From positions 1 through 53,931 of IMG/VR virus record IMGVR_UViG_3300035667_000105: 53,931 nucleotides of DNA, one strand, 5' to 3'. The notes under the pieces are model-generated. The model was not told the DNA's origin, did not search any database, and worked only from the letters and a program-made list of their open reading frames with translations. The translations under genes and the position numbers were made by a program. This DNA comes from a virus. This document shows positions 39,084 through 45,698 of this stretch, in pieces. Position 1 is the first letter of the stretch, and the number at the start of each line of letters is the position of its first letter.

Positions 39084-39434
39084 TTATGCGCGTTTGTTTG
39101 CATTCCACGGATGATCGCTGGCGATCGGCCGTCCGTTATCGTCACAACCAACCTCGAAGCCTCGCACCTCGATGGCTTGCTCGATGATGTCGTGGCATGG
39201 CTTGCAGTCGGATAGGAGTCTGCCGTACCAGAACAACTTCGGGTTGCCGTTATGTTTCTTGACGTGATGGACGACAGTTGCTGGTACCGTCAGGCCGCGC
39301 TCTTTGCAGCGCTGGCAGTTCGGTTCGGCCTCGAGCTGGGCTGTGCGCCGGCGCTTCCATCTGGCTAACGAGTACCACTTACGCCACGGCTTCTCGGCTC
39401 GGCGATGGGCGTCGTATGCCCGGTCCCCCGTCAC
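39084..39434 (-). CDS. HNH endonuclease of the packaging module (GTG start)
   Basis: Encodes 116 residues from a GTG overlapping the upstream TGA (GTGA). The order C40-x2-C43, HH at 56-57, C77-x2-C80-H81 is a zinc-bound HNH core (NCQRCKERG, TVVHHVKKHNGN, LLSDCKPCHDIIEQ). HNH proteins beside TerS are needed for cos cleavage in HK97-like phages, and that role is the best inference here. Confidence 0.85.
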   Translation of the reverse strand: MTGDRAYDAHRRAEKPWRKWYSLARWKRRRTAQLEAEPNCQRCKERGLTVPATVVHHVKKHNGNPKLFWYGRLLSDCKPCHDIIEQAIEVRGFEVGCDDNGRPIASDHPWNANKRA

Positions 39435-39637
39435 GGCGTGTGCAGAATGGCGTCGACGTAGCCGTTGAGAACCACAGCCCTGACGATCGTGGCTGTTAGT
39501 CTGTCCGGATGCTGGCCCAGACGATCTGCCTCGAGCAGAAGCTGTTGATATTCGGGCGACGTCAACCACGCATGCGCGACGCTGTTGCGCGGCGGCGAAA
39601 GCTTCGGTGCAGCAGCTGCAGGCTGGGCTTGCGTCAT
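39431..39637 (-). CDS. Small hypothetical protein, 68 aa, first gene of the late operon
   Basis: Product MTQAQPAAAAPKLSPPRNSV is followed by AHAWLTSPEYQQLLLEADRL and PDRLTATIVRAVVLNGYVDA, helices resembling a ribbon-helix-helix or small regulator tail. It overlaps the HNH GTG start. Function unknown; coupling suggests a helper role in packaging or regulation. Confidence 0.6.
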   Translation of the reverse strand: MTQAQPAAAAPKLSPPRNSVAHAWLTSPEYQQLLLEADRLGQHPDRLTATIVRAVVLNGYVDAILHTP

Positions 39638-39654
39638 GCGCTCCTCGCAATGAG

Positions 39655-39680
39655 AGAGGCCGCCGATCGCGGCGGCCTCT
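39655..39680 (-). terminator. Hairpin separating accessory region and late operon
   Basis: AGAGGCCGCC (39655-39664) and GGCGGCCTCT (39671-39680) form a perfect 10-bp stem with a 6-base loop. Read leftward it follows the small basic gene at 39707 by 26 bases and is followed by CTCATTG, so it can end that transcript, although the U-tract is weak. Confidence 0.5.
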
Positions 39681-39706
39681 TCAACTGAAGCGCGGCGCGT
39701 AGAACG

Positions 39707-39820
39707 TCAGCGCTTGGTGGTGCGCTTGGTTGCTGACGACCTTCGCGCCGTGGACTTTGCCGGACGTTTCGCCATCTTCATCTTGGCGGCCGGCTTGCGT
39801 TTCGTTGTGCTCGTGGCCAT
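39707..39820 (-). CDS. Very small histone-like peptide, 37 aa (copy A)
   Basis: ATG at 39820 with AGGAG five bases upstream. Product MATSTTKRKPAAKMKMAKRP then AKSTARRSSATKRTTKR: about 40 percent Lys/Arg, rich in Ala, Ser and Thr, like the tails of H1- or HU-like peptides. A degenerate second copy lies at 40132-40245. DNA or RNA binding is likely by composition. Confidence 0.6.
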   Translation of the reverse strand: MATSTTKRKPAAKMKMAKRPAKSTARRSSATKRTTKR

Positions 39821-39883
39821 GCTGGCTCCTGTGTCAACGCAGGCAAATCACCTGCAGCACAGAGAGAATCACGGTCGACTCGG
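39731..39883. repeat. Duplicated block, copy A, with nested palindrome
   Basis: About 150 bases nearly identical to 40158-40308. It covers the 5' part of the 37-aa gene and its leader. A 50-base core from TCCTGTGTC to CACGGTCGA is identical. Within it lies a nested inverted repeat: CTGTG (39829-39833) with CACAG (39858-39862), and GCAGG (39839-39843) with CCTGC (39851-39855). Confidence 0.85.
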
Positions 39884-39908
39884 TCGATCAAGAGTCGGGA
39901 GCGCACGA

Positions 39909-40163
39909 ATGGTAGACGTTGAAGCAATCCGCAGAATACACGAAGCGCGGCTAACGATAGCCAAAGCCTCCCAGATTGATTACGCGGATGGCATCCAATG
40001 CATGGTGGACTGCACCGAGCTACTGCAAGAGATCGCTCGGCTCAATAACGAGGTGGCCGATCTGAACGGGTTGATCGCTGCATACCGCAAATGGGCGCGC
40101 GAGTGTCCGATCTTGGAGATGCCGGGCGTGATTACCTTGGGAAATACCGAACAGGCCTGCTGA
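39909..40163 (+). CDS. Small coiled-coil protein, 84 aa
   Basis: Starts MVDVEAIRRIHEARLTIAKA 25 bases after repeat copy A. The middle (CTELLQEIARLNNEVADLNG) is a short coiled coil and ends ECPILEMPGVITLGNTEQAC. No clear Shine-Dalgarno site. Its 3' end overlaps the antisense relic peptide. Function unknown. Confidence 0.55.
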   Translation: MVDVEAIRRIHEARLTIAKASQIDYADGIQCMVDCTELLQEIARLNNEVADLNGLIAAYRKWARECPILEMPGVITLGNTEQAC

Positions 40164-40245
40164 CGTCCTGCGCGCCGTGGAACTTGGCCGGACGTTTCGC
40201 CTTCATGTTGGCGACCGGCTTGCGTTTGGTAGTGCTCGTGGCCAT
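40132..40245 (-). pseudogene. Degenerate second copy of the 37-aa basic peptide (copy B)
   Basis: Starts MATSTTKRKPVANMKAKRPA, matching copy A for its first 21 residues. One extra T in a stretch matching AAGTCCACGG of copy A then shifts the frame, so the end reads KFHGAQDVSRPVRYFPR. The AGGAG leader is retained. It looks like a duplicated gene that has lost its original C-terminus, although a 37-residue product is still encoded. Confidence 0.6.
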
Positions 40246-40308
40246 GGTCTCTCCTGTGTCAACGCAGGCAAATCACCTGCAGCACAGAGAGAATCACGGT
40301 CGATTCGG
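40158..40308. repeat. Duplicated block, copy B, with nested palindrome
   Basis: Second copy of the block at 39731-39883, offset about 426 bases. The nested palindrome is conserved without change (outer arms 40254-40258 and 40283-40287). As in copy A, a rightward gene begins 20-25 bases beyond the block and a leftward basic peptide begins inside it. Confidence 0.85.
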
Positions 40309-40330
40309 CGACGCAAGATGGAGATGCTCG

Positions 40331-40666
40331 ATGCCGTTGGTGAACTTGAGTGACGACGATATTTTTACGCTGCGGGCGGCGGTTGAAAATCTTCGTTCTC
40401 CGGACAAGGCGCAAGAGCGAACCATCGAAGCCGCATGGCGCATTGCCTCCAAGCTTGAAGCGATAACGGCCCGGACATCGGCAGCGGGGCCGGCATTGAA
40501 AGACAGACTGCTAGGAGTTGCGCTTTTGTCGCTGATAGCCGGCGCAATCTTCGGTCTCGTAGCAGCGCACATAGGGACTGCGATGTCTCTCGCAAGCACA
40601 ATCGGCGCTTTCCTTGCCATTGCCCTGGTGTGGCGGGTCTTGTTTACAAAGGCTGGTGTCCGATAA
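40331..40666 (+). CDS. Two-span membrane protein, 111 aa
   Basis: N-terminal cytoplasmic helix region (LSDDDIFTLRAAVENLRSPD, TIEAAWRIASKLEAITARTS) followed by two hydrophobic segments (LLGVALLSLIAGAIFGLVAA; MSLASTIGAFLAIALVWRVL). Starts 22 bases after repeat copy B. The stop codon is inside a 34-base palindrome. Possibly a superinfection-exclusion type membrane protein, by analogy only. Confidence 0.6.
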   Translation: MPLVNLSDDDIFTLRAAVENLRSPDKAQERTIEAAWRIASKLEAITARTSAAGPALKDRLLGVALLSLIAGAIFGLVAAHIGTAMSLASTIGAFLAIALVWRVLFTKAGVR

Positions 40667-40686
40667 CGGCGGTTATCGGACACCAG
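40653..40686. repeat. Perfect 34-base inverted repeat
   Basis: Arms CTGGTGTCCGATAAC (40653-40667) and its exact complement (40672-40686) surround a 4-base loop. The TAA stop of the 40331 gene lies in the first arm. No U-tract follows on either strand. It may be a terminator without a tail or a recombination or protein-binding site; the intact recombinase lies 250 bases away. Confidence 0.7.
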
Positions 40687-40774
40687 ACCTATGCCAAGGC
40701 CGTCCCGATCATGGCGTTGCCAAGCTCGCCAAGAGGTTTAGGGTGGTGGCCCTACCACTTAAGGGAGAGACAAA

Positions 40775-40933
40775 ATGGCTGTCGGACCGAACAATCCAGC
40801 TGAAGGCGACAAAAGAGTGAACCAAGGCAACGACCAGAAAGATAACAAGAGAGCGCACGGAGGCGGCGAATCCGATGCGGACAAGATCGGAAAGGGTATC
40901 GACGCGGTCGATAAGATAAACAAGGGCAAGTAG
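40775..40933 (+). CDS. Small hydrophilic protein, 52 aa
   Basis: GGGAG lies eight bases before the ATG at 40775. The product (MAVGPNNPAEGDKRVNQGND, DADKIGKGIDAVDKINKGK end) is charged, Gly/Asn/Lys-rich and probably disordered. It converges with the recombinase gene, with 6 bases between stops. Confidence 0.5.
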   Translation: MAVGPNNPAEGDKRVNQGNDQKDNKRAHGGGESDADKIGKGIDAVDKINKGK

Positions 40934-40939
40934 ACCCGG

Positions 40940-41866
40940 TCAAAGAAAATCCCCGCCGGCGTGGGTGTCGAAGTCGTTCTCGCGCCGGTCGTATTCCTTC
41001 AACGTGTCGACCTTCACGTGGCAGGTGATCGGCATGATCTTGAGCGGGTCGACGCCGGCATCGAGCGCCGAGGTGACGAAGCCGGCACGCAGCGAGTGTC
41101 CTGAGAAAACCTTCGCATCGATGCCGGCGGCCGCCACGGCGCGTTTGACGATGCGGGCGACGTCGCGATCGGAAAGCCGCTGCTCGAGCAGCGCGCCGGA
41201 TCGGTGCACCGATCGGAAAATCGGGCCTTCAGTGATCCCGGAGGCGTTCAGCCAGGCTTCGAGCGCGTCGACCGGCCGCAGCGCATTGCCGCGCGGCACG
41301 GGAATAAACGCGCCCTTGCCCTCCTGGTCCGTCTTGGACCGACGTTTATGCAATACCACGCCCTTGCGGCGCCATTCGATGTCCGGAACATCCAGGGCGA
41401 CCAGCTCGGAGCGGCGGAGCGCCGCGGCGAACCCCATCAGTACGATGGCGCGATCGCGGTGGCCTGCGAGCGTGTTCGGAAACACCGCCTGCAGCTTGGT
41501 GATGATCTCGGCCGTCGCCGGCGCCTTCTTGGTCGGTCTGGTGCCAAGCGTGCGCCGGATCCCGCGCATCGTCGCCTTGACGCCTTCGGCGTTGGTTGGC
41601 GGCTCTTTGTTGGCGGCCAGGTGAGCCGCCCGGATTGACGCCACGTGTCGCTGAATGGTTGCGGCCTTCAGCCCGCGATCGGCGAGCTGGGCCAGATAGC
41701 GGGCCACCGCGATGGGCTCCGCCGGCATACTGTTCAGACTTACAGTATCGCACCAGGCGCAGAAGTCGGCCCAATCCGATTTGTAGGCGCGCCGGGTGCC
41801 GACAGCTTTTTCGGCCTCGATATAGGCGCGGACCGATGCTCGCGGGTCGACGAGTTCGGTGGGCAT
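40940..41866 (-). CDS. Tyrosine recombinase/integrase (intact)
   Basis: Encodes 308 residues. Residues 8-105 form the SAM-like core-binding domain (VRAYIEAEKAVGTRRAYKSD). The catalytic domain has all expected residues: Arg 151 in AALRRSELVAL, Lys 178 in RRSKTDQEGKG, His 257 and Arg 260 in GHSLR, His 283 in TCHVKVD and Tyr 292 in LKEYDRR. The form resembles XerC/D-like integrases. It probably replaces the broken integrase at 1-1326 in integration and excision, unless it serves resolution of multimers. No attachment site can be proven within the window. Confidence 0.9.
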   Translation of the reverse strand: MPTELVDPRASVRAYIEAEKAVGTRRAYKSDWADFCAWCDTVSLNSMPAEPIAVARYLAQLADRGLKAATIQRHVASIRAAHLAANKEPPTNAEGVKATMRGIRRTLGTRPTKKAPATAEIITKLQAVFPNTLAGHRDRAIVLMGFAAALRRSELVALDVPDIEWRRKGVVLHKRRSKTDQEGKGAFIPVPRGNALRPVDALEAWLNASGITEGPIFRSVHRSGALLEQRLSDRDVARIVKRAVAAAGIDAKVFSGHSLRAGFVTSALDAGVDPLKIMPITCHVKVDTLKEYDRRENDFDTHAGGDFL

Positions 41867-41915
41867 CGGGCACCCTCAGACGAGGGAGAAAAAATAAGTT
41901 TTGTTAGAAGGTTAC

Positions 41916-41943
41916 TTGCGTTTGTACACTTTTAGTGTACACT
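41916..41943 (+). promoter_or_regulatory. Promoter with perfect 19-base operator palindrome
   Basis: TGTACACT-TTT-AGTGTACA (41923-41941) is a perfect palindrome lying between and over a -35 like TTGCGT (41916-41921) and a -10 like TACACT (41938-41943), spaced by 16 bases. It should control the gene at 41994. Its sequence differs from the CI operators, so another regulator is expected, perhaps the helix-turn-helix protein at 42350. Confidence 0.6.
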
Positions 41944-41993
41944 GTTTTGAGCGTTGGGAATTACCCCGACGCGAAAGGGAAAGGACCCCTAAG

Positions 41994-42284
41994 ATGTTTA
42001 ACTTCTTCTCCAAATCGAACCCGCTCAAAGAAGTGCAGTTGCTTCGCGACAAGGCCGAACGGATCGGGCTTGCCTATCTCGAGGAACTGGCAGTGAACGG
42101 GAAAATCACCCGCCCGCTGATCATTCAGATGGCTCGCACGATGAACGAGCATCCGGATGAAATCATTGAGCGGATTCCGGATCGTCGTCGCCCCTCGCGT
42201 TATGAGAAGGCGATGGCGGGTCTGCGGGCAGCCAATCTGGTTGGCGAACGTCAGACGTTCCACGAGCAATTCGATAATAACTAA
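41994..42284 (+). CDS. Hypothetical protein, 96 aa, single-gene transcription unit
   Basis: AAGGA lies eight bases before the ATG. The product (MFNFFSKSNPLKEVQLLRDK, GLAYLEELAVNGKITRPLII, SRYEKAMAGLRAANLVGERQ) is helical and may be a small DNA-binding or regulatory protein. It has its own operator-promoter and terminator, so it is independently regulated and probably expressed in the lysogen. Confidence 0.7.
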   Translation: MFNFFSKSNPLKEVQLLRDKAERIGLAYLEELAVNGKITRPLIIQMARTMNEHPDEIIERIPDRRRPSRYEKAMAGLRAANLVGERQTFHEQFDNN

Positions 42285-42290
42285 AACGAG

Positions 42291-42325
42291 AAACGCGGTC
42301 CCCGGAAACGGGGACCGCACGTTTT
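42291..42325 (+). terminator. Intrinsic terminator with GAAA tetraloop
   Basis: GCGGTCCCCG (42295-42304) pairs perfectly with CGGGGACCGC (42309-42318) around a GAAA tetraloop, and ACGTTTTC follows. It lies 10 bases after the stop of the 41994 gene. Confidence 0.85.
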
Positions 42326-42349
42326 CAACTGGCAAAAAGGAGAGCAGCC

Positions 42350-42847
42350 TTGGCGAGTGTCTATGATGTATTGCGCAGGCGGTGCGGCCTCTCGCAACAG
42401 GAGGCTGCTGATCTTCGCGGCGTGCGGCTCGATTCGGTGAAATCGTGGTGCAGCGATCGGCGGCCTGCGCCGGCTGAAGCGATCGAGGAGCTGCGTGACC
42501 TCGAGGCGAAAATAGCCGCGGCCGGCGCGCGCTACGCGAAGGAAGTAACAGCAAAGTCAAAATTCGACGGCGATCCCGGCGAGCGCGTCTTTTCGGTTGC
42601 CGAGCCGATGGATGAACTGCAGGCCGTGGCATTCGGCTGGCCGACATCGAGCGTTTGCCTGGCCGCGGTGGCCGCCGCGATCGCGGCGCTTCCCGCCGGC
42701 GCGACGATCAGGATGGTCAACCAGGACCTAGGTGTAGGGATCCCGCGAGCGCCTGCGGCGCCACGCGCCCGTGATGATGTTCCGAACCCTGCACCCGGTG
42801 GTTTTCAGTCGAACGTCAATCCTGAAATGCGCCGTCCGCGGCGTTAG
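42350..42847 (+). CDS. Helix-turn-helix regulator with TTG start, 165 aa
   Basis: AAGGAG lies seven bases before a TTG at 42350. Residues 1-45 are an XRE-type helix-turn-helix (VYDVLRRRCGLSQQEAADLR, GVRLDSVKSWCSDRRPAPAE), then a helix (AIEELRDLEAKIAAAGARYA) and a C-terminal domain (LQAVAFGWPTSSVCLAAVAA). It converges with the leftward cluster and overlaps its last gene by four bases. A role as second prophage regulator is inferred. Confidence 0.7.
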   Translation: MASVYDVLRRRCGLSQQEAADLRGVRLDSVKSWCSDRRPAPAEAIEELRDLEAKIAAAGARYAKEVTAKSKFDGDPGERVFSVAEPMDELQAVAFGWPTSSVCLAAVAAAIAALPAGATIRMVNQDLGVGIPRAPAAPRARDDVPNPAPGGFQSNVNPEMRRPRR

Positions 42848-43020
42848 TCCGGAATGCCCGGTCTAACTTCTGCGGCCGGCGCCTCCTCGTTGGCTGCTGG
42901 CGCGCTTACGCTTCGGCGGCTTCGCAGCTGGACAAGTTCTTGTTCGTGCCGGGCCAACCGGCGTTCAAACAAGCTGCCGCCTGCCGTGCCAGCCTTCGCG
43001 TCTGTGACGTTGTCGGTCAT
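42844..43020 (-). CDS. Hypothetical protein, 58 aa
   Basis: ATG at 43020 gives MTDNVTDAKAGTAGGSLFER and RRLARHEQELVQLRSRRSVS; a GTG-type start at 43068 is possible. Charged and mostly helical, perhaps a coiled coil. It lies after the methyltransferase relic. Support is only moderate. Confidence 0.4.
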   Translation of the reverse strand: MTDNVTDAKAGTAGGSLFERRLARHEQELVQLRSRRSVSAPAANEEAPAAEVRPGIPD

Positions 43021-43107
43021 TCGAGAGAGCCCCATCCGTTCCGTTACATCCACGGCCGCAGCGCCCACGCCTATCGCTGCCCTCAGCGCTTTCGCGCCTC
43101 TCGAGTT

Positions 43108-43464
43108 TCAAAGTCGCTTGGCGTGGCCCGTCAGCTGCTCCCACCGCGCGATCGCCAGCCCGCAATATTCCGGACTGAGCTCGATGGCGTAGCAGCGGCG
43201 GCGGGTCATTTCGGCCGCGATGATGGTGGTCCCGCCAAGCTTGGTTCGCCATTCCGGCTCATAGCCGACACCGTATGGAGGATCGGTGGCCATCAACCGC
43301 GGCCGGGCATGGCCTAACAGCTGATGGACAATGGCGGGATCGGTGGCGTCTCCGCAGGCGAGCCGGTGTTTGCCGAGCTGCCAGATGTCGCCGTTAACGA
43401 CGTGGACGAATTTGTCCGGCCGAATGAACGCCGGGGACTCCAGTGAAGGCATGATCTGAGACAC
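43108..43464 (-). pseudogene. DNA methyltransferase relic with internal deletion
   Basis: Encodes 118 residues. The first 75 match the start of a phage or plasmid DNA adenine methyltransferase (DKFVHVVNGDIWQLGKHRLA, then MATDPPYGVGYEPEW with the DPPY motif IV). After WRTKLGG it jumps to TTIIAAEMTRRRCYAIELSP, the region just behind motif I near the C-terminus of beta-class enzymes. The usual 120-150 residues between, with the target recognition domain and the FxGxG start of motif I, are missing. It should be inactive. The intact methyltransferase at 52555-53931 is a different gene. Confidence 0.75.
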
Positions 43465-43588
43465 GATTGATCCCGCCGTGTGCGCGGTGGCGGGATGGCC
43501 GGATGCCGGCCGGGTCAGGTCATGCGAGTGAGTAGCTCGCGGCTTGGGTGACGCACCCTGGCCCCCGTCTTTTCAGAGGGAGCAAATT

Positions 43589-43843
43589 CTATTCTCTCGG
43601 TGGCCAAGTCCAATAGCGGTTCGGATTGCTTTCCGAGCCCCGCGTAACAGACCCTTCGTCCCACGCATCGACGCCCCAACCAATCACCTTCAGGTTGGCG
43701 TACTGATCGCCGCTGGTTTGAATGACGGTCGCGACATATGGGCCTGCGCCCTGTCCATTGAGGCCATAGCCGGGTTTTGCGGGATCGCGGTCGGCGATTG
43801 CCTTACTGAAAAAATGGACCGTGCGGCCAACAGTGGCTTTCAA
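43589..43843 (-). CDS. Small phage protein, 84 aa
   Basis: Product MKATVGRTVHFFSKAIADRD, then GPYVATVIQTSGDQYANLKV and WDEGSVTRGSESNPNRYWTW PPRE at the end. I recall similar small beta-rich proteins as common in phages (VGRTVHY start, Trp-rich end). The gaps on both sides (43465-43588 and 43844-44038) hold no gene I can support. Confidence 0.7.
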   Translation of the reverse strand: MKATVGRTVHFFSKAIADRDPAKPGYGLNGQGAGPYVATVIQTSGDQYANLKVIGWGVDAWDEGSVTRGSESNPNRYWTWPPRE

Positions 43844-44038
43844 ATCATAATCCTCGACGCCTCGCGACTAGCTAACCTCCGTAGAGGCCGCTGCTGTGGC
43901 AGCGCTTGCGCGCCGCGCCGTGACACTCCCCTTGTGATCGGTCGATGCCGCGGCCCGCGCCGCCTGAGAACGGCGCGTTCACGTGTACGCGACGATCATG
44001 GATCGGCCGGAAGACAATGTGGTTCACATCGCAGCTTT

Positions 44039-44635
44039 TTATTCGGCCGCGGGCAGGATGTGATCCAGGTCCACTTCAATGACGTCGCGGCCGAACAGTG
44101 TCGTCCCCGCGAGCCGCACCTTGACATGCCCGCGCGCGTCTATGGTGTGGACCTTGGCGCGCATGCGAACGAACCCCACGGTGACGTCGACCTCTTCGCC
44201 GATCATGAACCGGCTGTCGCCGCATCCGCCGAGCCGTTGCCGACGCAGCTGCTCGATGCGGCGCTCTTCGGCCGCCACCCGCTGGATTTCGCTGTCGGGA
44301 AGGATGGCCAGTCGGTCGTTGAGCCAAAGGAAATCCATGACGCCGGGTGTGGACCGCACCGCCTGGAACTGTTCGTCACTCAGCACGGCCGGCACGAAGA
44401 AGTAGGGCCGCAGCATGGGCTCCTCGACGTCGCGCACGCGATTGCGCCCGGCGCGGCGCTGCCGCGTGACGATCGGGATGTAGGGATCGATCTGCAGTTC
44501 GAGATCGCCGAATCGCTGGCAGGTGGCGCATTCGCGCTGGGCCTTCGCGATCACGATCAGCCAGTGGCTCGGCCGCGGCGCTGGCGGCGACGCATCGGAA
44601 ACGGCCAAGCCCTCAGCTTTTATTTCCTGCAGCAT
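44039..44635 (-). CDS. NusG-family transcription factor (phage paralogue)
   Basis: Encodes 198 residues. Residues 23-120 read as a NusG N-terminal domain: HWLIVIAKAQRECATCQRFG, LELQIDPYIPIVTRQRRAGR, VEEPMLRPYFFVPAVLSDEQ, QAVRSTPGVMDFL. A charged helix (EERRIEQLRRQRLGG) links to a KOW barrel at 141-195 (FMIGEEVDVTVGFVRMRAKV, HVKVRLAGTTLFGRDVIEVD). NusG paralogues such as RfaH or LoaP bind elongating RNA polymerase and suppress pausing or termination. With an attenuator in the leftward leader, an antiterminator role is attractive. It overlaps the RHH gene by 23 bases. Confidence 0.85.
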   Translation of the reverse strand: MLQEIKAEGLAVSDASPPAPRPSHWLIVIAKAQRECATCQRFGDLELQIDPYIPIVTRQRRAGRNRVRDVEEPMLRPYFFVPAVLSDEQFQAVRSTPGVMDFLWLNDRLAILPDSEIQRVAAEERRIEQLRRQRLGGCGDSRFMIGEEVDVTVGFVRMRAKVHTIDARGHVKVRLAGTTLFGRDVIEVDLDHILPAAE

Positions 44636-44849
44636 GCGACCGGGCCTTTTCTTGTTTTTCGGTTTCGAGGCCGAGTTCGACCAACTCGCGCACCCGCTCA
44701 GCGAAACTGATTCCGGCGCGGCCGGCGCCAGCGTCGATCTGCGCGAACGTCTCCTCGTCGAAGCCGATCGGCAGGCGCCGCATTGCGGCACCGCCGGCGC
44801 AGTGGCCGCGCGCGCGGCGTGATTGGCAGTTCGTTTGCGCCGCCGTCAT
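44613..44849 (-). CDS. Ribbon-helix-helix-like protein, paralogue of 2072-2281
   Basis: Start at 44849 forms TGATG with the upstream stop. Residues 23-60 give MRRLPIGFDEETFAQIDAGA and GISFAERVRELVELGLETEK, a strand-helix-helix pattern. The similarity to the protein at 2072-2281 in spacing and residues suggests duplication or two related acquisitions. Probably a DNA-binding regulator placed just before the NusG gene. Confidence 0.65.
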   Translation of the reverse strand: MTAAQTNCQSRRARGHCAGGAAMRRLPIGFDEETFAQIDAGAGRAGISFAERVRELVELGLETEKQEKARSHAAGNKS

Positions 44850-45070
44850 CACGCCGCGCGCTGCGCGCCTCCCAATAGCCAGGCAATCCGCGCGTCGATG
44901 AAATCGGGGGTCCGCTCTTTCTCGTCCGGCACCAGTTCCTGCAGCCGCAGCTTCAGCCACTGCGCGCGCCGCTCGGTGTCGTCGTCAATTGCCGGCGTGG
45001 ACAACAAAAGGTTAAGCACGCCGATGTGGGCGCGCGCCTGGTCGCGGTCGATGCCGGTGGGCGGGGACAT
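44849..45070 (-). CDS. Hypothetical protein, 73 aa
   Basis: Product MSPPTGIDRDQARAHIGVLN, LLLSTPAIDDDTERRAQWLK, LRLQELVPDEKERTPDFIDA is fully helical. It is co-translated with the RHH gene. Function unknown. Confidence 0.6.
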   Translation of the reverse strand: MSPPTGIDRDQARAHIGVLNLLLSTPAIDDDTERRAQWLKLRLQELVPDEKERTPDFIDARIAWLLGGAQRAA

Positions 45071-45101
45071 GGCCGGATTAAGGGGCGGAGCAGGGCGGCG
45101 A

Positions 45102-45341
45102 TCAAACGGATGTTCCTCGGTCAGTTAATTCGCGGTACTTCGGAAACGGGTCGTGCGCCTTGAGGCGGCCGCGAAAGTCCTTGGCCGAGCCACGCACGCG
45201 CAGGACCAGCAGCTTGGCGCTGACCTCGCGCGCGCTGTGCCCGGGGAATTCCGCGCGGTAGCGCAGCAACGCCGCCCGATCGTTGGGCGGGATCCCCGCC
45301 AGCGCTTTCAGCTCGGCATCGGACCAGGAACGGCTAGGCAA
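45102..45341 (-). CDS. Hypothetical protein, 79 aa (TTG start)
   Basis: The frame has no ATG near its sensible start; a TTG at 45341 gives LPSRSWSDAELKALAGIPPN, AALLRYRAEFPGHSAREVSA, KLLVLRVRGSAKDFRGRLKA. The first 55 residues resemble a small helical DNA-binding fold (homeodomain-like spacing). It overlaps the preceding gene's stop by a few bases. Confidence 0.5.
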   Translation of the reverse strand: MPSRSWSDAELKALAGIPPNDRAALLRYRAEFPGHSAREVSAKLLVLRVRGSAKDFRGRLKAHDPFPKYRELTDRGTSV

Positions 45342-45678
45342 TGGCGCGCTCCGGAAACTGCACGCCGAGCGCGGTCGGCGCAAAGGCAATGTCGGCGCCG
45401 ACGATAATGGTCCAGCCGTCGCGGCCGGCCACCGGCGGCGGCGATTCCAGCAGCGCGTCGATCGACAGATCGCGGCAGCCAAGGCAGATCACGCGCACCA
45501 CGCGCGCGGCCTGTTCGATCACGGCATCCTTCGACGGGCCGGTGATGACGGCGCGGACGCGATCGATCTCGACCGCGCAGCCTGGCACCCAATTGTCATA
45601 GGCGCCGGGCGCCGCGGTGGAGCCCGCCGGCAGCAGAAACGATAATCGGAATGATCCGGGGAATGAACGCATTACCAT
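45334..45678 (-). CDS. Hypothetical protein, 114 aa
   Basis: AAGGGG precedes the start (45678, or a second ATG at 45672). Central sequence (AYDNWVPGCAVEIDRVRAVI, VIEQAARVVRVICLGCRDLS, AGRDGWTIIVGADIAFAPTA) is alpha/beta with two cysteines in CLGC. Family not recognised. Confidence 0.6.
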   Translation of the reverse strand: MVMRSFPGSFRLSFLLPAGSTAAPGAYDNWVPGCAVEIDRVRAVITGPSKDAVIEQAARVVRVICLGCRDLSIDALLESPPPVAGRDGWTIIVGADIAFAPTALGVQFPERAIA

Positions 45679-45698
45679 AACCCCTTGGAGGGTCAGGT

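Noticed and set aside
43544-44710. Open frame of 388 codons on the plus strand
   Set aside because: Runs against the NusG-family gene and the 43589-43843 gene, both with clear protein patterns; no domain in the plus frame.
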